Origin: Lachnospiraceae bacterium
GTDB lineage: Bacteria > Bacillota > Clostridia > Lachnospirales > Lachnospiraceae
DNA length: 64,000 bases
Assembly: GCA_910575475.1 (NCBI GenBank)
Contig: CAJTGD010000011.1
Location: 62,001-126,000 of the forward strand
Direction of reading: 5' to 3'
Part shown: positions 26,417-35,313 of the stretch, in pieces
Numbering within the stretch: position 1 is the first letter of the stretch
How the letters are laid out: each line of letters begins with the position of its first letter
Made by a program: the position numbers and the translations under genes
Notes under the pieces: model-generated
What the model saw: only the letters and a program-made list of their open reading frames with translations
Database searches by the model: none
Told to the model about the DNA's origin: nothing

Positions 26417-26839
26417 TTAATTTTTTTTCATAAATCGTTCAAATTCCTTCCGTACATTATCCCCTGTGGCCCTTCTTCCAATCTTTGCTGCCACCCTATC
26501 CCAAGTCATTCCCTCAAATATCTTATACTTGATGATCCTCTGCATCCGGATTGGAACTGTCAGTAGCCATTCCTCCACCTGCTGCTTAATCTTCTCCGCA
26601 TTCTCCTTGCGCTGCTCCAGGAGTTTTTCTTCCAGGCGCAGGTTCCTGTCATCCTGGTATGTAAAAGTGGTGCCGATAGTCCGAAAATGCTGCGCCTGAT
26701 AAGGGAAGTTCGGATTGCTACCTTTTACATTCGTCTGGATGACCGTCTTCCGTCTTTTCTTCAGTTTCTGGATGTCCTCCTCCGTTTCCTTTATCAACTC
26801 CATAGCGTCCATGTAGTCCGCGAGTATCTTCTTTTCCAA
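26417..26839 (-). CDS. RinA/sigma-like late transcription activator
   Basis: About 140 residues, mainly helical. It ends with a sigma-region-4-like helix-turn-helix (IIKYKIFEGMTWDRVAAKIG, GDNVRKEFERFMKK). In Gram-positive phages such proteins sit just before the terminase genes and turn on late transcription. I favour a TTG start near 26839 behind GGGGAG; the frame is open to 26908. Confidence 0.75.
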   Translation of the reverse strand: MEKKILADYMDAMELIKETEEDIQKLKKRRKTVIQTNVKGSNPNFPYQAQHFRTIGTTFTYQDDRNLRLEEKLLEQRKENAEKIKQQVEEWLLTVPIRMQRIIKYKIFEGMTWDRVAAKIGRRATGDNVRKEFERFMKKN

Positions 26840-26947
26840 TGCAACCACTCCCCTTTTATTGATGTCATAGTTCCATATTTCCGCAATGCCTTCTCTTTTT
26901 AGAAGCACAAATATAGAAAACCTAAGAAAAATCCAATTTATTTTGTA

Positions 26948-26976
26948 TTGTATTTTTTAATCCAAAATATTATAAT
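26948..26976 (+). promoter_or_regulatory. Promoter for the small peptide gene at 27016
   Basis: -35 TTGTAT (26948-26953), 17-bp spacer, perfect -10 TATAAT (26971-26976), 40 bp before the start codon. Confidence 0.55.
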
Positions 26977-27015
26977 ATTTTAGGAACCTCTCTCGTGGTT
27001 GAAGGAGGTGGGCAT

Positions 27016-27108
27016 ATGAGTACATACGAAGTATTGACATTAATCTTATTATCGTCAAACCTGCTAATTTCTATATTGCAATTTCGTTATGACTCAAATA
27101 ACCATTAA
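27016..27108 (+). CDS. 30-residue membrane peptide, holin-like toxin type
   Basis: The ATG follows GAAGGAGGTG. The peptide MSTYEVLTLILLSSNLLISI... is one hydrophobic helix with a short polar tail ending SNNH. This matches the small holin-like / type I toxin peptides of Firmicutes. It runs against the surrounding minus-strand genes from its own promoter. An antisense RNA partner is expected but cannot be seen with certainty. Confidence 0.6.
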   Translation: MSTYEVLTLILLSSNLLISILQFRYDSNNH

Positions 27109-27110
27109 CT

Positions 27111-27569
27111 TTATTTTGCGGCATTTGGAGTTTGATGCTCCTTGGTAAAAATATCGCAAAACCACGAGGGCCGGTTCCTTTTCCCGTTTTCTCTCAAATC
27201 ACATATTTCCTCTGAGCCTGCTCCCACTTTATCTTCTTTTTCACGCTCTGTAATGTCTTTGAATCCAATTCCTTTCAGCATTTCCGCGAATTCCACAATT
27301 GTTGGATTCAATTCCTCAATCCAAATCCTACCCATAAGGTCAATCAGTTCTGGCATATGGCGCAGCACTTCCCATGAATCATCATAGGCTCGTAATTGGA
27401 TTCCAATATCATCCCAAACAATTTTGAATTCCCCATCACAGCTACCGTCCTCATAATACATGCCAATTTGTATATGTGGTTTTCCTAAAATCACAACATC
27501 TTTGTACCATGCTTCATAAGGTATTGTAAAAGCTTTAATACTATTTTCCGATTCTGCCATCTTGCCCAT
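27111..27569 (-). CDS. Unknown phage early protein
   Basis: 152 residues with no recognised family. The middle is rich in Trp, Asp and Ile (FKIVWDDIGIQLRAYDDSWEVL), the C-half is charged. GGAG lies before the ATG. Its stop is 2 bp from the convergent small peptide gene. Confidence 0.6.
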   Translation of the reverse strand: MGKMAESENSIKAFTIPYEAWYKDVVILGKPHIQIGMYYEDGSCDGEFKIVWDDIGIQLRAYDDSWEVLRHMPELIDLMGRIWIEELNPTIVEFAEMLKGIGFKDITEREKEDKVGAGSEEICDLRENGKRNRPSWFCDIFTKEHQTPNAAK

Positions 27570-27616
27570 CTTTCAACTCCTCGTTTTATTTATCAGCCAG
27601 ACTCCCGATCATACAG

Positions 27617-28228
27617 TCACTGCAATCTTCCGGCGTATCTATTATCAATACTGATTTGCTCATTCCGATCTTCCATTTCATCAAAGTGTGCCGCCATCAT
27701 ATCCGCAAGATGTAGCATAACTGCCAGCTTACACCGACGAAACGCATTATCTAAATCATACCCACCACCTCTTGCGTAAAAGTCATACTGTCCCATGTGC
27801 CAACGGATAGCAAGTATCTCATTCTGCGTCAATCTCATAAACTGTAGAATCAAAATGACTGACTTCTCACCGTGTCCGGATGGAAAACTGCCTGTCAGCC
27901 TGTAAATATGCTGTGATTCTCCGACATCCTCATATGCGTCTATTTTACACAAGTCATGTAATAACCCAGAAACAGCAACCGTTTCCAGATCATATTGTGG
28001 GCATTGTCTCCGCTTTTCTTCCTCTGTGTTCAGCCACAAGAGCCGATTGAATACATTTACCGAATGTTCTACAAGCCCTCCAGGTTTTGCACCATGGTGT
28101 CGCTTACTTGCTGGTGCTTCAAAAAATCTATTCTGTTCCATCCATGCTAAAAGTTCCTTTGCGCCGGGTCTTTGTATATATTCATTGAAAATATTCTTAA
28201 ATTTTTCTATTGTCTTTTCCTGTGTCAT
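27617..28228 (-). CDS. HD-domain hydrolase
   Basis: About 203 residues from MTQEKTIEKF behind AAGGAAAAAGAG. The metal-binding HD set is visible: GLVEHSVNVFNRLL, SGLLHDLCKID (the HD pair), SGHGEKSV, and MLHLADMMAAH. HD enzymes are metal-dependent phosphohydrolases, often acting on nucleotides. The phage substrate is unknown. Confidence 0.75.
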   Translation of the reverse strand: MTQEKTIEKFKNIFNEYIQRPGAKELLAWMEQNRFFEAPASKRHHGAKPGGLVEHSVNVFNRLLWLNTEEEKRRQCPQYDLETVAVSGLLHDLCKIDAYEDVGESQHIYRLTGSFPSGHGEKSVILILQFMRLTQNEILAIRWHMGQYDFYARGGGYDLDNAFRRCKLAVMLHLADMMAAHFDEMEDRNEQISIDNRYAGRLQ

Positions 28229-28253
28229 CTCTTTTTCCTTTTCGACTAAGCAT

Positions 28254-28946
28254 TCAATCCTCAAACCACTTTTCAATTTCCATCAAAAGCCTTTTGTTAT
28301 CGTTTTCCGGAAGTCCAAGCGGTTTCCAACAGCGAATAATATCAAATGTCGCAAAACTCGGATTCCATTCTTCGGAACATTCAACGTTGTCTAATTCCCA
28401 TTTTTCAGCGACATCAAGAAAATAATCGCTTTTACTATGTAGCCAATCAGCTTTTCTAAACTGATATATTCCCGGTGACGGATTTTCATATCCGTGGATA
28501 ACAACACATAGTTGCTTATCTATTGGTTTCACATTACAATCTGATTGAAACCAACCACCATCAGGAGTAAAAATTGATACCTCACTCATCCTTCCTTTTC
28601 TCCCACAAACTGCTTGTGTTTCCTCTGTATAATGCTTTTGTAAGAAATTGTCTATACAGTCAGTACAACGCAAGTTCTTTTTGCAACAACCCTTTCCTTT
28701 TAAATCGAAAATCTCACAAAAACTACAACCGTCGCTCTGCATTTTCCCGAAGTACATATTCCGAATAATATTTGCTATAGCCTTGTTATCCGTTTTGACA
28801 ATCTTCTGTGCAATCTCTAAATGAAATTCTTGTCTTTTACTCAACTTAGCCCAAAAACTATTACATTCCCTTTCGTAATATTCATTTGCATTTTTTAACT
28901 CTTCAACTTCTTTTTCAAGCTGGTCTATTCTCTTTTTATCACTCAT
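28254..28946 (-). CDS. Cys-rich coiled-coil protein with DUF551-like end
   Basis: About 230 residues from MSDKKRIDQL. An N-terminal coiled coil is followed by a Cys cluster (CSFCEIFDLKGKGCCKKN, CTDC) likely binding zinc. The C-terminal region (GGWFQSDC, QLCVVIHGYENP, YQFRKADWL) resembles the small DUF551 proteins of phages. The start overlaps the previous stop by 8 bp. No function known. Confidence 0.6.
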   Translation of the reverse strand: MSDKKRIDQLEKEVEELKNANEYYERECNSFWAKLSKRQEFHLEIAQKIVKTDNKAIANIIRNMYFGKMQSDGCSFCEIFDLKGKGCCKKNLRCTDCIDNFLQKHYTEETQAVCGRKGRMSEVSIFTPDGGWFQSDCNVKPIDKQLCVVIHGYENPSPGIYQFRKADWLHSKSDYFLDVAEKWELDNVECSEEWNPSFATFDIIRCWKPLGLPENDNKRLLMEIEKWFED

Positions 28947-29214
28947 TTTCGAACAACATTTCATTTCCATCACAAATAATTTTTTCAAGTTCTGGTTGGT
29001 ATTCCTCCGCAGATTTCAAAGGTATAAAAGTAATCTGTGTTCCACCAGAATTCGGTCTTCCTGTTTTCAGCATCTTCATTCCTCTTTCCTGTAATTCCGT
29101 GAGACGTATACCTATAAGTGCGGTTTTATATGCCTTTGGATTCTCAACAGATAATTTTTTATTTAATCCTGGATAACCGGCCTGATATTTTATAACCCTT
29201 ATTTCTCCTTTCAC
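28939..29214 (-). CDS. Unknown small phage protein
   Basis: 91 residues, basic, no recognised family (KAYKTALIGIRLTELQERG, GGTQITFIPLKSAEEY). It overlaps both neighbours by 4-8 bp, so it is part of a tightly coupled early operon. Confidence 0.55.
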   Translation of the reverse strand: MKGEIRVIKYQAGYPGLNKKLSVENPKAYKTALIGIRLTELQERGMKMLKTGRPNSGGTQITFIPLKSAEEYQPELEKIICDGNEMLFENE

Positions 29215-29396
29215 TTTTTATCCTCCCTCTGTTCGAACCTAATAGGTTCAAAATCACACTTGGTATTTTCTGGTTTTACGCCATATGCCATCTGACACCA
29301 CTTTATGTTTTTACAATCAGCACATGTTTTTCCATCAGGAAGATTCATGCATTGATGTCTACAGTGTTTTTTATAATCACAGTTTCCACAAGTCAT
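29211..29396 (-). CDS. Small Cys-rich zinc-binding protein
   Basis: About 61 residues from MTCGNCDYKKHCRHQC, with further pairs CADCKNIKWC and a final Cys: eight Cys plus His in 50 residues, certain to bind metal. The frame extends upstream to 29450 over the methyltransferase end, but the ATG at 29396 avoids that and has GGAGG some 12 bp before. Function unknown. Confidence 0.6.
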   Translation of the reverse strand: MTCGNCDYKKHCRHQCMNLPDGKTCADCKNIKWCQMAYGVKPENTKCDFEPIRFEQREDKK

Positions 29397-29415
29397 ATTT
29401 TCTTTTAACCTCCAT

Positions 29416-31059
29416 TTAAGCCAGCCGCATCTGTCCGTTTTCTTCTTCAACAGAATTTTTTATCTGCCAAATCGGCTGTCGATCTCCGATTTTTAGGTAC
29501 CCGCAGTTCGCTTCCACCAGCTTCCGGGCCATAATCGGCACCACGCTATTCCCGATCCGCGCCACCTGCTTGCTGACCGGATACCTGTTCCCGTTGTAAT
29601 CTCGGTCAATAACATAGTCCTCTGGAAATCCCTGTCCCAGCTTCAACTCTTCCGGTTTCAACATCCGAAGAAAAATATCAAGTATCACATATTCATTTCC
29701 AAGAACTGTCAGTAGCGCAAACCTGTCTTTCGTGACAATGGTATGCAATGGTTCTTTCAATCCCTGTCCAGTACCGCATCCGTAATATTCCATGATAAAC
29801 TGGCTCACCCAGGTACATTTCTCTGCCGTCTCTTCATCAATCCCGGCCTCCTGCAGTTCCTTCCAGTCTACCGTCAGGACGGATACTGTACCGAAATGTC
29901 CGGGTGATGTGGTGATCGTATGTATCGGTACATCCAAACTCTGGCCGATGCCGCTTTTATAAAACTTTGTCATGTAGGACATCACCAGGCCATAACGGTT
30001 ACTGGTATCGATCGTCTGAATCGGATCCGTGGCCTGCTGCCCCCTGACTCCATTCTTTGTGGTTTCGGAATGATACTGGATCAGGAGCGGGGATATGAGA
30101 TGATTATGGTCTACAGTCGTAATTGTATGTATTGGTTCTCCCACCCCGCTCCCAGCTCCTTTATAATTTCCGCCGTATGATTTTTCTATGAACGGCACAG
30201 CCTCCAATGTCACCAGACCGAAACCGTGTTTCGATGTTATGGTCGGCATCGGCTCATGAATGCCCTGTCCCCGGAAACATTCTCCTCCGTGGTTCACCTG
30301 TACAATGAACGGCTCCGGACAGTTCAATACAAATTTTTCAAGCCCTCTTGCAATCCGTTTCATCGTATTTTCTGCCAGTGGTTTCTTTCTCCCAAAGATG
30401 GATTTCCCCATATCCCATAAATCCAGATACTTCCAGATTGGCTCCCATGGCTCCAAACCATTCACGCCGCCTTTGCTGTGTGTCGGCTCCGGCCAGATAA
30501 TCTTCCGGCCGTCTCTACGAAAAATCGCATACCAGCGCTTCCTGGTAGTCGGCGCTCCATAATCTGCCGCTACCAACTCCCGGCTATTAAATATATATCC
30601 CAGCGACTTCATAGCTGTAATAAATTTCCTGTAGTCCTCGCCTTTTCTTTCTGGTATCGGATGCCCGTCAGAATCCAACGGCCCCCACTGCTGGATCTCC
30701 TCCACATTCTCCATGATGATCACATCCGGAAGAATGGCTTTCGCATGTTTATATACCGCCCATGGCAGAATACGCAGGCCGTGCTTCCTGGGCTGTCCGC
30801 CTTTTGCCTTGCTGTGGCTTGTACAATCCGGACTGGCCCACATCAGAGCCACCTTCTGGCCTTTTACATATTTCTGTAAATCGACCTTAAATATATCCTC
30901 TGTTAAGTGTAGCGTATCTGGATGATTCGTCTTATGCATCAGGATCGCATCTGGATCATGGTTAATCGCTATGCCCACCTGCCGGCCTAAAGCCATTTCT
31001 ATTCCTACACTTGCCCCGCCGCCACCAGCGAAACAGTCAATGATCAGATCATCCCTCAT
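29416..31059 (-). CDS. DNA (cytosine-5) methyltransferase with internal repeats
   Basis: The 547-residue protein has motif I DCFAGGGGASVGIE (SAM binding), the catalytic Cys in WASPDCTSHSKAKGG, motif VI IIMENVEE and the C-terminal motifs near GQGFPEDYVI. Between about residues 250 and 480 lie five imperfect repeats of 35-40 residues built on a G-x-G...EP(I/L)HTI(T/V)T...FGLVT pattern, an unusual expanded target-recognition region. The radical-SAM gene immediately upstream overlaps its start (ATGA). No partner nuclease is nearby, so it likely protects phage DNA. Confidence 0.88.
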   Translation of the reverse strand: MRDDLIIDCFAGGGGASVGIEMALGRQVGIAINHDPDAILMHKTNHPDTLHLTEDIFKVDLQKYVKGQKVALMWASPDCTSHSKAKGGQPRKHGLRILPWAVYKHAKAILPDVIIMENVEEIQQWGPLDSDGHPIPERKGEDYRKFITAMKSLGYIFNSRELVAADYGAPTTRKRWYAIFRRDGRKIIWPEPTHSKGGVNGLEPWEPIWKYLDLWDMGKSIFGRKKPLAENTMKRIARGLEKFVLNCPEPFIVQVNHGGECFRGQGIHEPMPTITSKHGFGLVTLEAVPFIEKSYGGNYKGAGSGVGEPIHTITTVDHNHLISPLLIQYHSETTKNGVRGQQATDPIQTIDTSNRYGLVMSYMTKFYKSGIGQSLDVPIHTITTSPGHFGTVSVLTVDWKELQEAGIDEETAEKCTWVSQFIMEYYGCGTGQGLKEPLHTIVTKDRFALLTVLGNEYVILDIFLRMLKPEELKLGQGFPEDYVIDRDYNGNRYPVSKQVARIGNSVVPIMARKLVEANCGYLKIGDRQPIWQIKNSVEEENGQMRLA

Positions 31060-31997
31060 GACCTTCCTCCGTTCTTCAAACCTTTTCTCTTACAATACTC
31101 TTCCCAGGTCTCATTCCGGTAACTTCCACCGTATATATACCTGTTCTGAAATTCCAGCTGCATTTTATTCGGGATGATCCCAAGCCTTTTATTTCGCTCA
31201 GCCTGTGCATATAGATTAATCGCTTTATACCCTTTCAATGCTTCCACCCGCTCTGATGCATCCTGGATATCTGACGTCACCAGTAAATAGATAAAAATTC
31301 TATAAGGCTTCACACCATACTTCCCCAGCAGTTTTATCGCATTCCTAATTGGCTCTATCTGAGATTTCTGGTCACAAGAGAAGCGAATGAACCGAATCCA
31401 CTCCAATCGTGACAAGATACCGGCGATCTCATCGTCTACCAGGCGCGCATCCATTCCCTGATTTAGGTCAATATGATATCCGCTCCCAATCATATTTTTC
31501 AATTTCTCTATTCCATACTCACAGGCCAGGATATTATTATCCATCAGCACCAGCTTATTTGTATCTGTTCTCACAAGTTCCGTCCATGTTCTGTATGGTC
31601 TTATATTCCCTTCTTTTTCTGGAACCACACACCACCGGCAATGATTTGGGCATCCCCTTGTAAGATATCCAATCGCGAAATCGCATTCCGGATAAATGGA
31701 ATAGTCTGGAAACATATCGTCTATTTCTTTCTGAAGCTCCTGATCCATCGGAATATCCCTATAACCAGTTCCGCCCCGAACTGCATCTTCCGGAAGATAT
31801 GGATCTATAGGTGTAAAGTCAAAAATCTTACTGCTGTAAACCCGGTCATACCTTTTCAACGGATTCCACCACTCAACTTTATCTCCACGCGCTTTATGCC
31901 ATGCGGATATCTTCATCAGAGCGTAATTAGGGAAATTCTTTCCTTTGAAGTGATCCATCTCTGCATCGTGTAATCCTATGAGCATATTCCCTTTCAT
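31056..31997 (-). CDS. Radical SAM enzyme
   Basis: A 313-residue protein with the 4Fe-4S signature CxxxCxxC in RGCPNHCRWC (about residue 120). It is followed by LVLMDNNILA and LNQGMDARL, as in B12-independent radical-SAM proteins. It is translationally coupled to the C5 methyltransferase (4-bp overlap) and preceded by a zinc-ribbon gene (4-bp overlap). Substrate unknown. Coupling to a DNA methyltransferase raises the possibility of base hypermodification, which is inference only. Confidence 0.82.
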   Translation of the reverse strand: MKGNMLIGLHDAEMDHFKGKNFPNYALMKISAWHKARGDKVEWWNPLKRYDRVYSSKIFDFTPIDPYLPEDAVRGGTGYRDIPMDQELQKEIDDMFPDYSIYPECDFAIGYLTRGCPNHCRWCVVPEKEGNIRPYRTWTELVRTDTNKLVLMDNNILACEYGIEKLKNMIGSGYHIDLNQGMDARLVDDEIAGILSRLEWIRFIRFSCDQKSQIEPIRNAIKLLGKYGVKPYRIFIYLLVTSDIQDASERVEALKGYKAINLYAQAERNKRLGIIPNKMQLEFQNRYIYGGSYRNETWEEYCKRKGLKNGGRS

Positions 31998-32425
31998 GGC
32001 ATCATCTCCGGGAAGTCCGCAAAAGACATCTGTACGCTTGGTACTTCATCCCATCCTGCTTCGCTTTGATCAGCCTCATCATCCTTCCCAAATTTCTTTG
32101 CCCCTGTTAAACATCTTGGGTTGTCCCAAGATAAACGGTGGCCGCAATTCCAGCAGAAGTTCTGGATAACACTATACGTTATCCCGCATCCACAATTTGA
32201 GCATGTCCATGAATCGTATTTGCTGCCATATTTCCCTTTGTGATATTTCAATCCCACAGGGGCATCCTGATCTATATGATAAGCAAAACGGTTTTTCATT
32301 CTGGTAAATAATTCTGTAATTTCTATTTCCTCTTTTTTATTTTTGAAAACAACCATATGGAAAATACGATCCAGTATATTTAATGCTTCCTCCCCGCCTA
32401 CCATAGTTCCAAAAGATTTACTCAT
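31994..32425 (-). CDS. Zinc-ribbon protein of unknown function
   Basis: About 143 residues from MSKSFGTMVGGEEALNIL behind TGGAGAAATAG. The middle contains a Cys4 ribbon (WTCSNCGCGITY ... FCWNCGHRL). It is coupled to the radical-SAM gene by a 4-bp overlap. Confidence 0.6.
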   Translation of the reverse strand: MSKSFGTMVGGEEALNILDRIFHMVVFKNKKEEIEITELFTRMKNRFAYHIDQDAPVGLKYHKGKYGSKYDSWTCSNCGCGITYSVIQNFCWNCGHRLSWDNPRCLTGAKKFGKDDEADQSEAGWDEVPSVQMSFADFPEMMP

Positions 32426-32494
32426 TCTATTTCTCCACTTGTTTAAGAAGCCCGTGTACACGTCACCCCGGCCGGAGGCTTGGCTCCTTTCCTG

Positions 32495-33310
32495 CTACAA
32501 ATTTAAACTCAACTGCATTTCCTCATAATTCATCCACACAACTTCCTTCCGCGGCTTTCCATGTTCCGCGCAGCTCCTCATCTCGACTCGTACCCAGTCT
32601 TTCAGATATTCGTTGTACATTTCCGAATCGTACCCGGATATCATGATCTTCGCCTTGCTCTGCAGCAACTCATTCAGCATCGCTTCATGCTCTGCATCCG
32701 ACATTTCGAATTTATACTGTTTTCCGCTCCTGGTGCCTAAAAGGTATGGAGGATCCAGATACATAAATACCCCTTCATGGTTAAATCGATTGATCACTTC
32801 CAGAGCAGGCCTGTTCTCTATCTGAACCTTCCGGAGTCTTTCCGCGATTTCTATGATCCATTCCGGCAGACGGTACCAGTTCCATAGTGCATAAGCACTT
32901 TCCCTGCCTATCACATCATGCCGCCAGCCAACTTTATATCCATTTGTTCGGAATCCATGCCCCTGCCAGCATTTCACAAGAAACTGACACGCTTTATGGT
33001 ATCGGTCCGCACCTAACAGCATGGCCGCAACCGGATCATCCTTAAAAGAATCATCGTACATCTGTCTGCTATATGGTGTTGTCATGACCAGGCGGGCCAA
33101 TTTCTCCGGATTCTCCTGAATACATTGAAACAGATTTATTACATCCCAATCCAGATCGTTGACTGTCTCAATATCCGATTCCGGCTTGTTAAACAATACG
33201 GCGCCGCTGCCGAAAAACGGCTCCACATAACTGTGATGTTCCGGTATCATGGATATAATCTGCTTCGCAACATTCCATTTACTGCCCGGATATTTCAATA
33301 CCCTCCTCAA
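32495..33310 (-). CDS. Dam-type adenine-N6 DNA methyltransferase
   Basis: The 271-residue D12-class methyltransferase has SAM motif YVEPFFGSGAVLF (about residue 32) and the catalytic DPPY in MYLDPPYLLG (about 190). The N-terminal VLKYPGSKW is typical. I choose the TTG at 33310 (GGGAGG 8 bp before) over the GTG at 33325. Probably anti-restriction. No nuclease partner. Confidence 0.88.
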   Translation of the reverse strand: MRRVLKYPGSKWNVAKQIISMIPEHHSYVEPFFGSGAVLFNKPESDIETVNDLDWDVINLFQCIQENPEKLARLVMTTPYSRQMYDDSFKDDPVAAMLLGADRYHKACQFLVKCWQGHGFRTNGYKVGWRHDVIGRESAYALWNWYRLPEWIIEIAERLRKVQIENRPALEVINRFNHEGVFMYLDPPYLLGTRSGKQYKFEMSDAEHEAMLNELLQSKAKIMISGYDSEMYNEYLKDWVRVEMRSCAEHGKPRKEVVWMNYEEMQLSLNL

Positions 33311-33387
33311 TCCGATGCCTCCCACTCTTCCTCATCCCAATGATCCAGGATTTCCCTGATGATTACGTCTGCCGTCTCTTCCTCCAT
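33307..33387 (-). CDS. Tiny acidic protein upstream of dam
   Basis: A 26-residue frame (MEEETADVIIREILDHWDEE...) whose stop overlaps the dam start (TTGA). No strong ribosome-binding site. It may act mainly as a translational leader. Confidence 0.35.
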   Translation of the reverse strand: MEEETADVIIREILDHWDEEEWEASD

Positions 33388-33411
33388 TGTTTTTCCCTCA
33401 CTTTCCGCAGG

Positions 33412-34242
33412 CTATGGCAGACTGCTTTTCCCATTTTCGCCTGTACCTAAAAGCCTGCTCTCTAAATCATCGTAGTCGTATTCACGCTTTTGAAAATTAT
33501 TATTATCCCTTGTTTTCCTACCCTTTCTTGGCTGTTTATAATTGTCTGGCAAGTAATCAATCCAGACTGAATCCTTTAGCCAGTTGTTAGGATGATTTAT
33601 GTATTGTTCAGTTGTACCATTGATCTTACAAGCCTCTGCATAATTTTTCGCAGCCGAAATCAGCATATCTTCCGTCAGTCCTGTAGTCGTTTTCAAAGCA
33701 TACTCATACTCTCCCCTGGCTTTTACCATGTTCTTCTTCAGCGGATAAACAGACCAGAATTCATCAAAGCATTTCACACATACACACGCGCGCGCGTTCT
33801 CTCTCGATTTTGGATTCGGATTGGATTCGGATTGGATTGGATTACGGACGCATTTGTTGTCCGATGTTTCCATTTGATGCATTTTGCTGTCAATTGACAG
33901 CAAAAGTTCGCAGTCATCTGTGTACTCAGGATATTTACTTTTCTGGTTACGGATTCTTTGATGTTCCGCCCAAGTCACCAATTGCAGGTACGGTCTTCCC
34001 TGTGCCTTATACACTCTGACCAAGCCTACCGCCGACAACTTATCAAGCGCCTTATCAATATCTTTTTCCGTAACATCTTTCAGAGGGAAACATGATCCCT
34101 TAATGATCTTTACCCTACCATCATATCTTCCAAAATCATCACAAATTACAATCAGTCTATAGAATAAAACCTCTTCAAACCAGGATAAGGAGTCTATTTC
34201 TTCACTTCTACAGATGCTTTCCTTTAGTATTCTGTTTGGCAT
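33412..34242 (-). CDS. Phage replication initiator / replisome organiser
   Basis: The 276-residue protein has an N-terminal winged-helix part (SLSWFEEVLFYRLIVICDDFG, LDKLSAVGLVRVYKAQGRPY, WAEHQRIRN) as in phage replisome organisers. A linker rich in Asn/Pro/Ser (residues 135-150) and a helical C-half (FWSVYPLKKNMVKARGEYEYAL, YINHPNNWLKD) follow. The linker is encoded by iteron-like repeats, a likely origin as in lambda O. Confidence 0.8.
   Translation of the reverse strand: MPNRILKESICRSEEIDSLSWFEEVLFYRLIVICDDFGRYDGRVKIIKGSCFPLKDVTEKDIDKALDKLSAVGLVRVYKAQGRPYLQLVTWAEHQRIRNQKSKYPEYTDDCELLLSIDSKMHQMETSDNKCVRNPIQSESNPNPKSRENARACVCVKCFDEFWSVYPLKKNMVKARGEYEYALKTTTGLTEDMLISAAKNYAEACKINGTTEQYINHPNNWLKDSVWIDYLPDNYKQPRKGRKTRDNNNFQKREYDYDDLESRLLGTGENGKSSLP
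33775..33843. repeat. Iteron-like repeats inside the replication gene, candidate origin
   Basis: Tandem units of GGATT/CGGATT (about 33809-33843: GATTCGGATTGGATTCGGAT then TGGATTGGATT) sit next to a run of alternating purine-pyrimidine (CACACATACACACGCGCGCGCG, broken at 33775-33796). Lambda-type origins lie as iterons inside the initiator gene, so this is a candidate origin. Confidence 0.5.
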
Positions 34243-34281
34243 CTATATTTCCTCCTTGATCAGCTGTCTTTAATTTTTTTA

Positions 34282-35313
34282 CTACAGATACTTACTCATA
34301 ATATCCCGCTTAGATTGCGGTTTCTTATTTTCCGCCTTTTTCTTCTCAGGCTCTATCTCAGCCAGGAAGTTCACTCCACCCTTCAATCCGGTATCCTTCG
34401 CAGCCGCCAGGTTTTTCTTGATCAGTTCCTTGTTCTCAGTGACCTTGTTATAAATCTCATTCAGCCTTGCCTGCGGGTATGCCAGACCGGATATGCAGCA
34501 TATTGTCTCCTCATCGTTAAATGTCTGGAAGTTGTCTATCGGCGTGCCGAAAGCCTTTTCCAGATCCGCCATCTGCACGTTACCCGCAAGGGATGCCGTA
34601 ATATATTTCACGGCACGATCAGGTTCTGGCTGCGCCAGAGCATTCTTTTTTACCGCCTGGATCACGTCCGCGCTATTCTTTCCCTTACTACGGATCACGA
34701 CTGACACGCCGTGCGCCTTCAGCGTTTCCATGATCTCTGCTTTATCAATATTTCCTTTTATGCTTTTGTGCTTCTCCGGAATCTCTAAAAATGCCGCAAA
34801 GGATTCCACGAAAATGTGGTTCAATTCCAGTTTATCCCCGTTCCCGTTATCAATGATAAAACAGGAGCCAGTTCCTGTGATTCCCGTCAGTTCCGAAAAG
34901 CACTCGTAGGAATTGATGTGCGACTTCACACTTTCGGACTGCGCCGGAAGCACTGTGATTGCACCCACGGTTTTCCCTTCATCAATCAGCAGGTCGATCA
35001 GCATCGGACCAGCGCCCGATCCGGTGCCCCCGCCGCTGGCGAAGATAACAAAGATTATTTCCGACTTCACCTTGGATTCGATCTCTGCTGCTATATTGTC
35101 AAAATCGTCAATTACAAGCTGCTTCGCCTTCTTCCGGTCTTTGTTACACCCTTCCCCTTTGGGGATATGGTACTTAAATTTTGCCTGATCCAACGTGTCA
35201 AGGTCTTCCTGCGAAGTGTTGACATAGATCACCGAAAAACCTTTCTGTTCAAATAGTCTGCCAATGTTCCCGGCTGCCTGTCCTACTGCCACAAAAGATA
35301 TTTTATTTCTCAT
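34282..35313 (-). CDS. Tubulin/FtsZ-like GTPase, TubZ type
   Basis: 343 residues from the ATG at 35313, which overlaps the upstream stop (ATGA). An N-terminal FVAVGQAAGNIGRLFEQKG is followed by the tubulin signature loop ASGGGTGSGAGPMLIDLL near residue 90 and a charged C-terminal tail (EPEKKKAENKKPQSKRD). Length and layout resemble the TubZ of clostridial phage c-st more than cellular FtsZ, which has a conserved C-terminal peptide missing here. With the winged-helix gene and repeat array upstream it forms a TubZRC-type partition module; alternatively it may position phage DNA like PhuZ. GTP polymerisation is family knowledge, not shown. Confidence 0.85.
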   Translation of the reverse strand: MRNKISFVAVGQAAGNIGRLFEQKGFSVIYVNTSQEDLDTLDQAKFKYHIPKGEGCNKDRKKAKQLVIDDFDNIAAEIESKVKSEIIFVIFASGGGTGSGAGPMLIDLLIDEGKTVGAITVLPAQSESVKSHINSYECFSELTGITGTGSCFIIDNGNGDKLELNHIFVESFAAFLEIPEKHKSIKGNIDKAEIMETLKAHGVSVVIRSKGKNSADVIQAVKKNALAQPEPDRAVKYITASLAGNVQMADLEKAFGTPIDNFQTFNDEETICCISGLAYPQARLNEIYNKVTENKELIKKNLAAAKDTGLKGGVNFLAEIEPEKKKAENKKPQSKRDIMSKYL

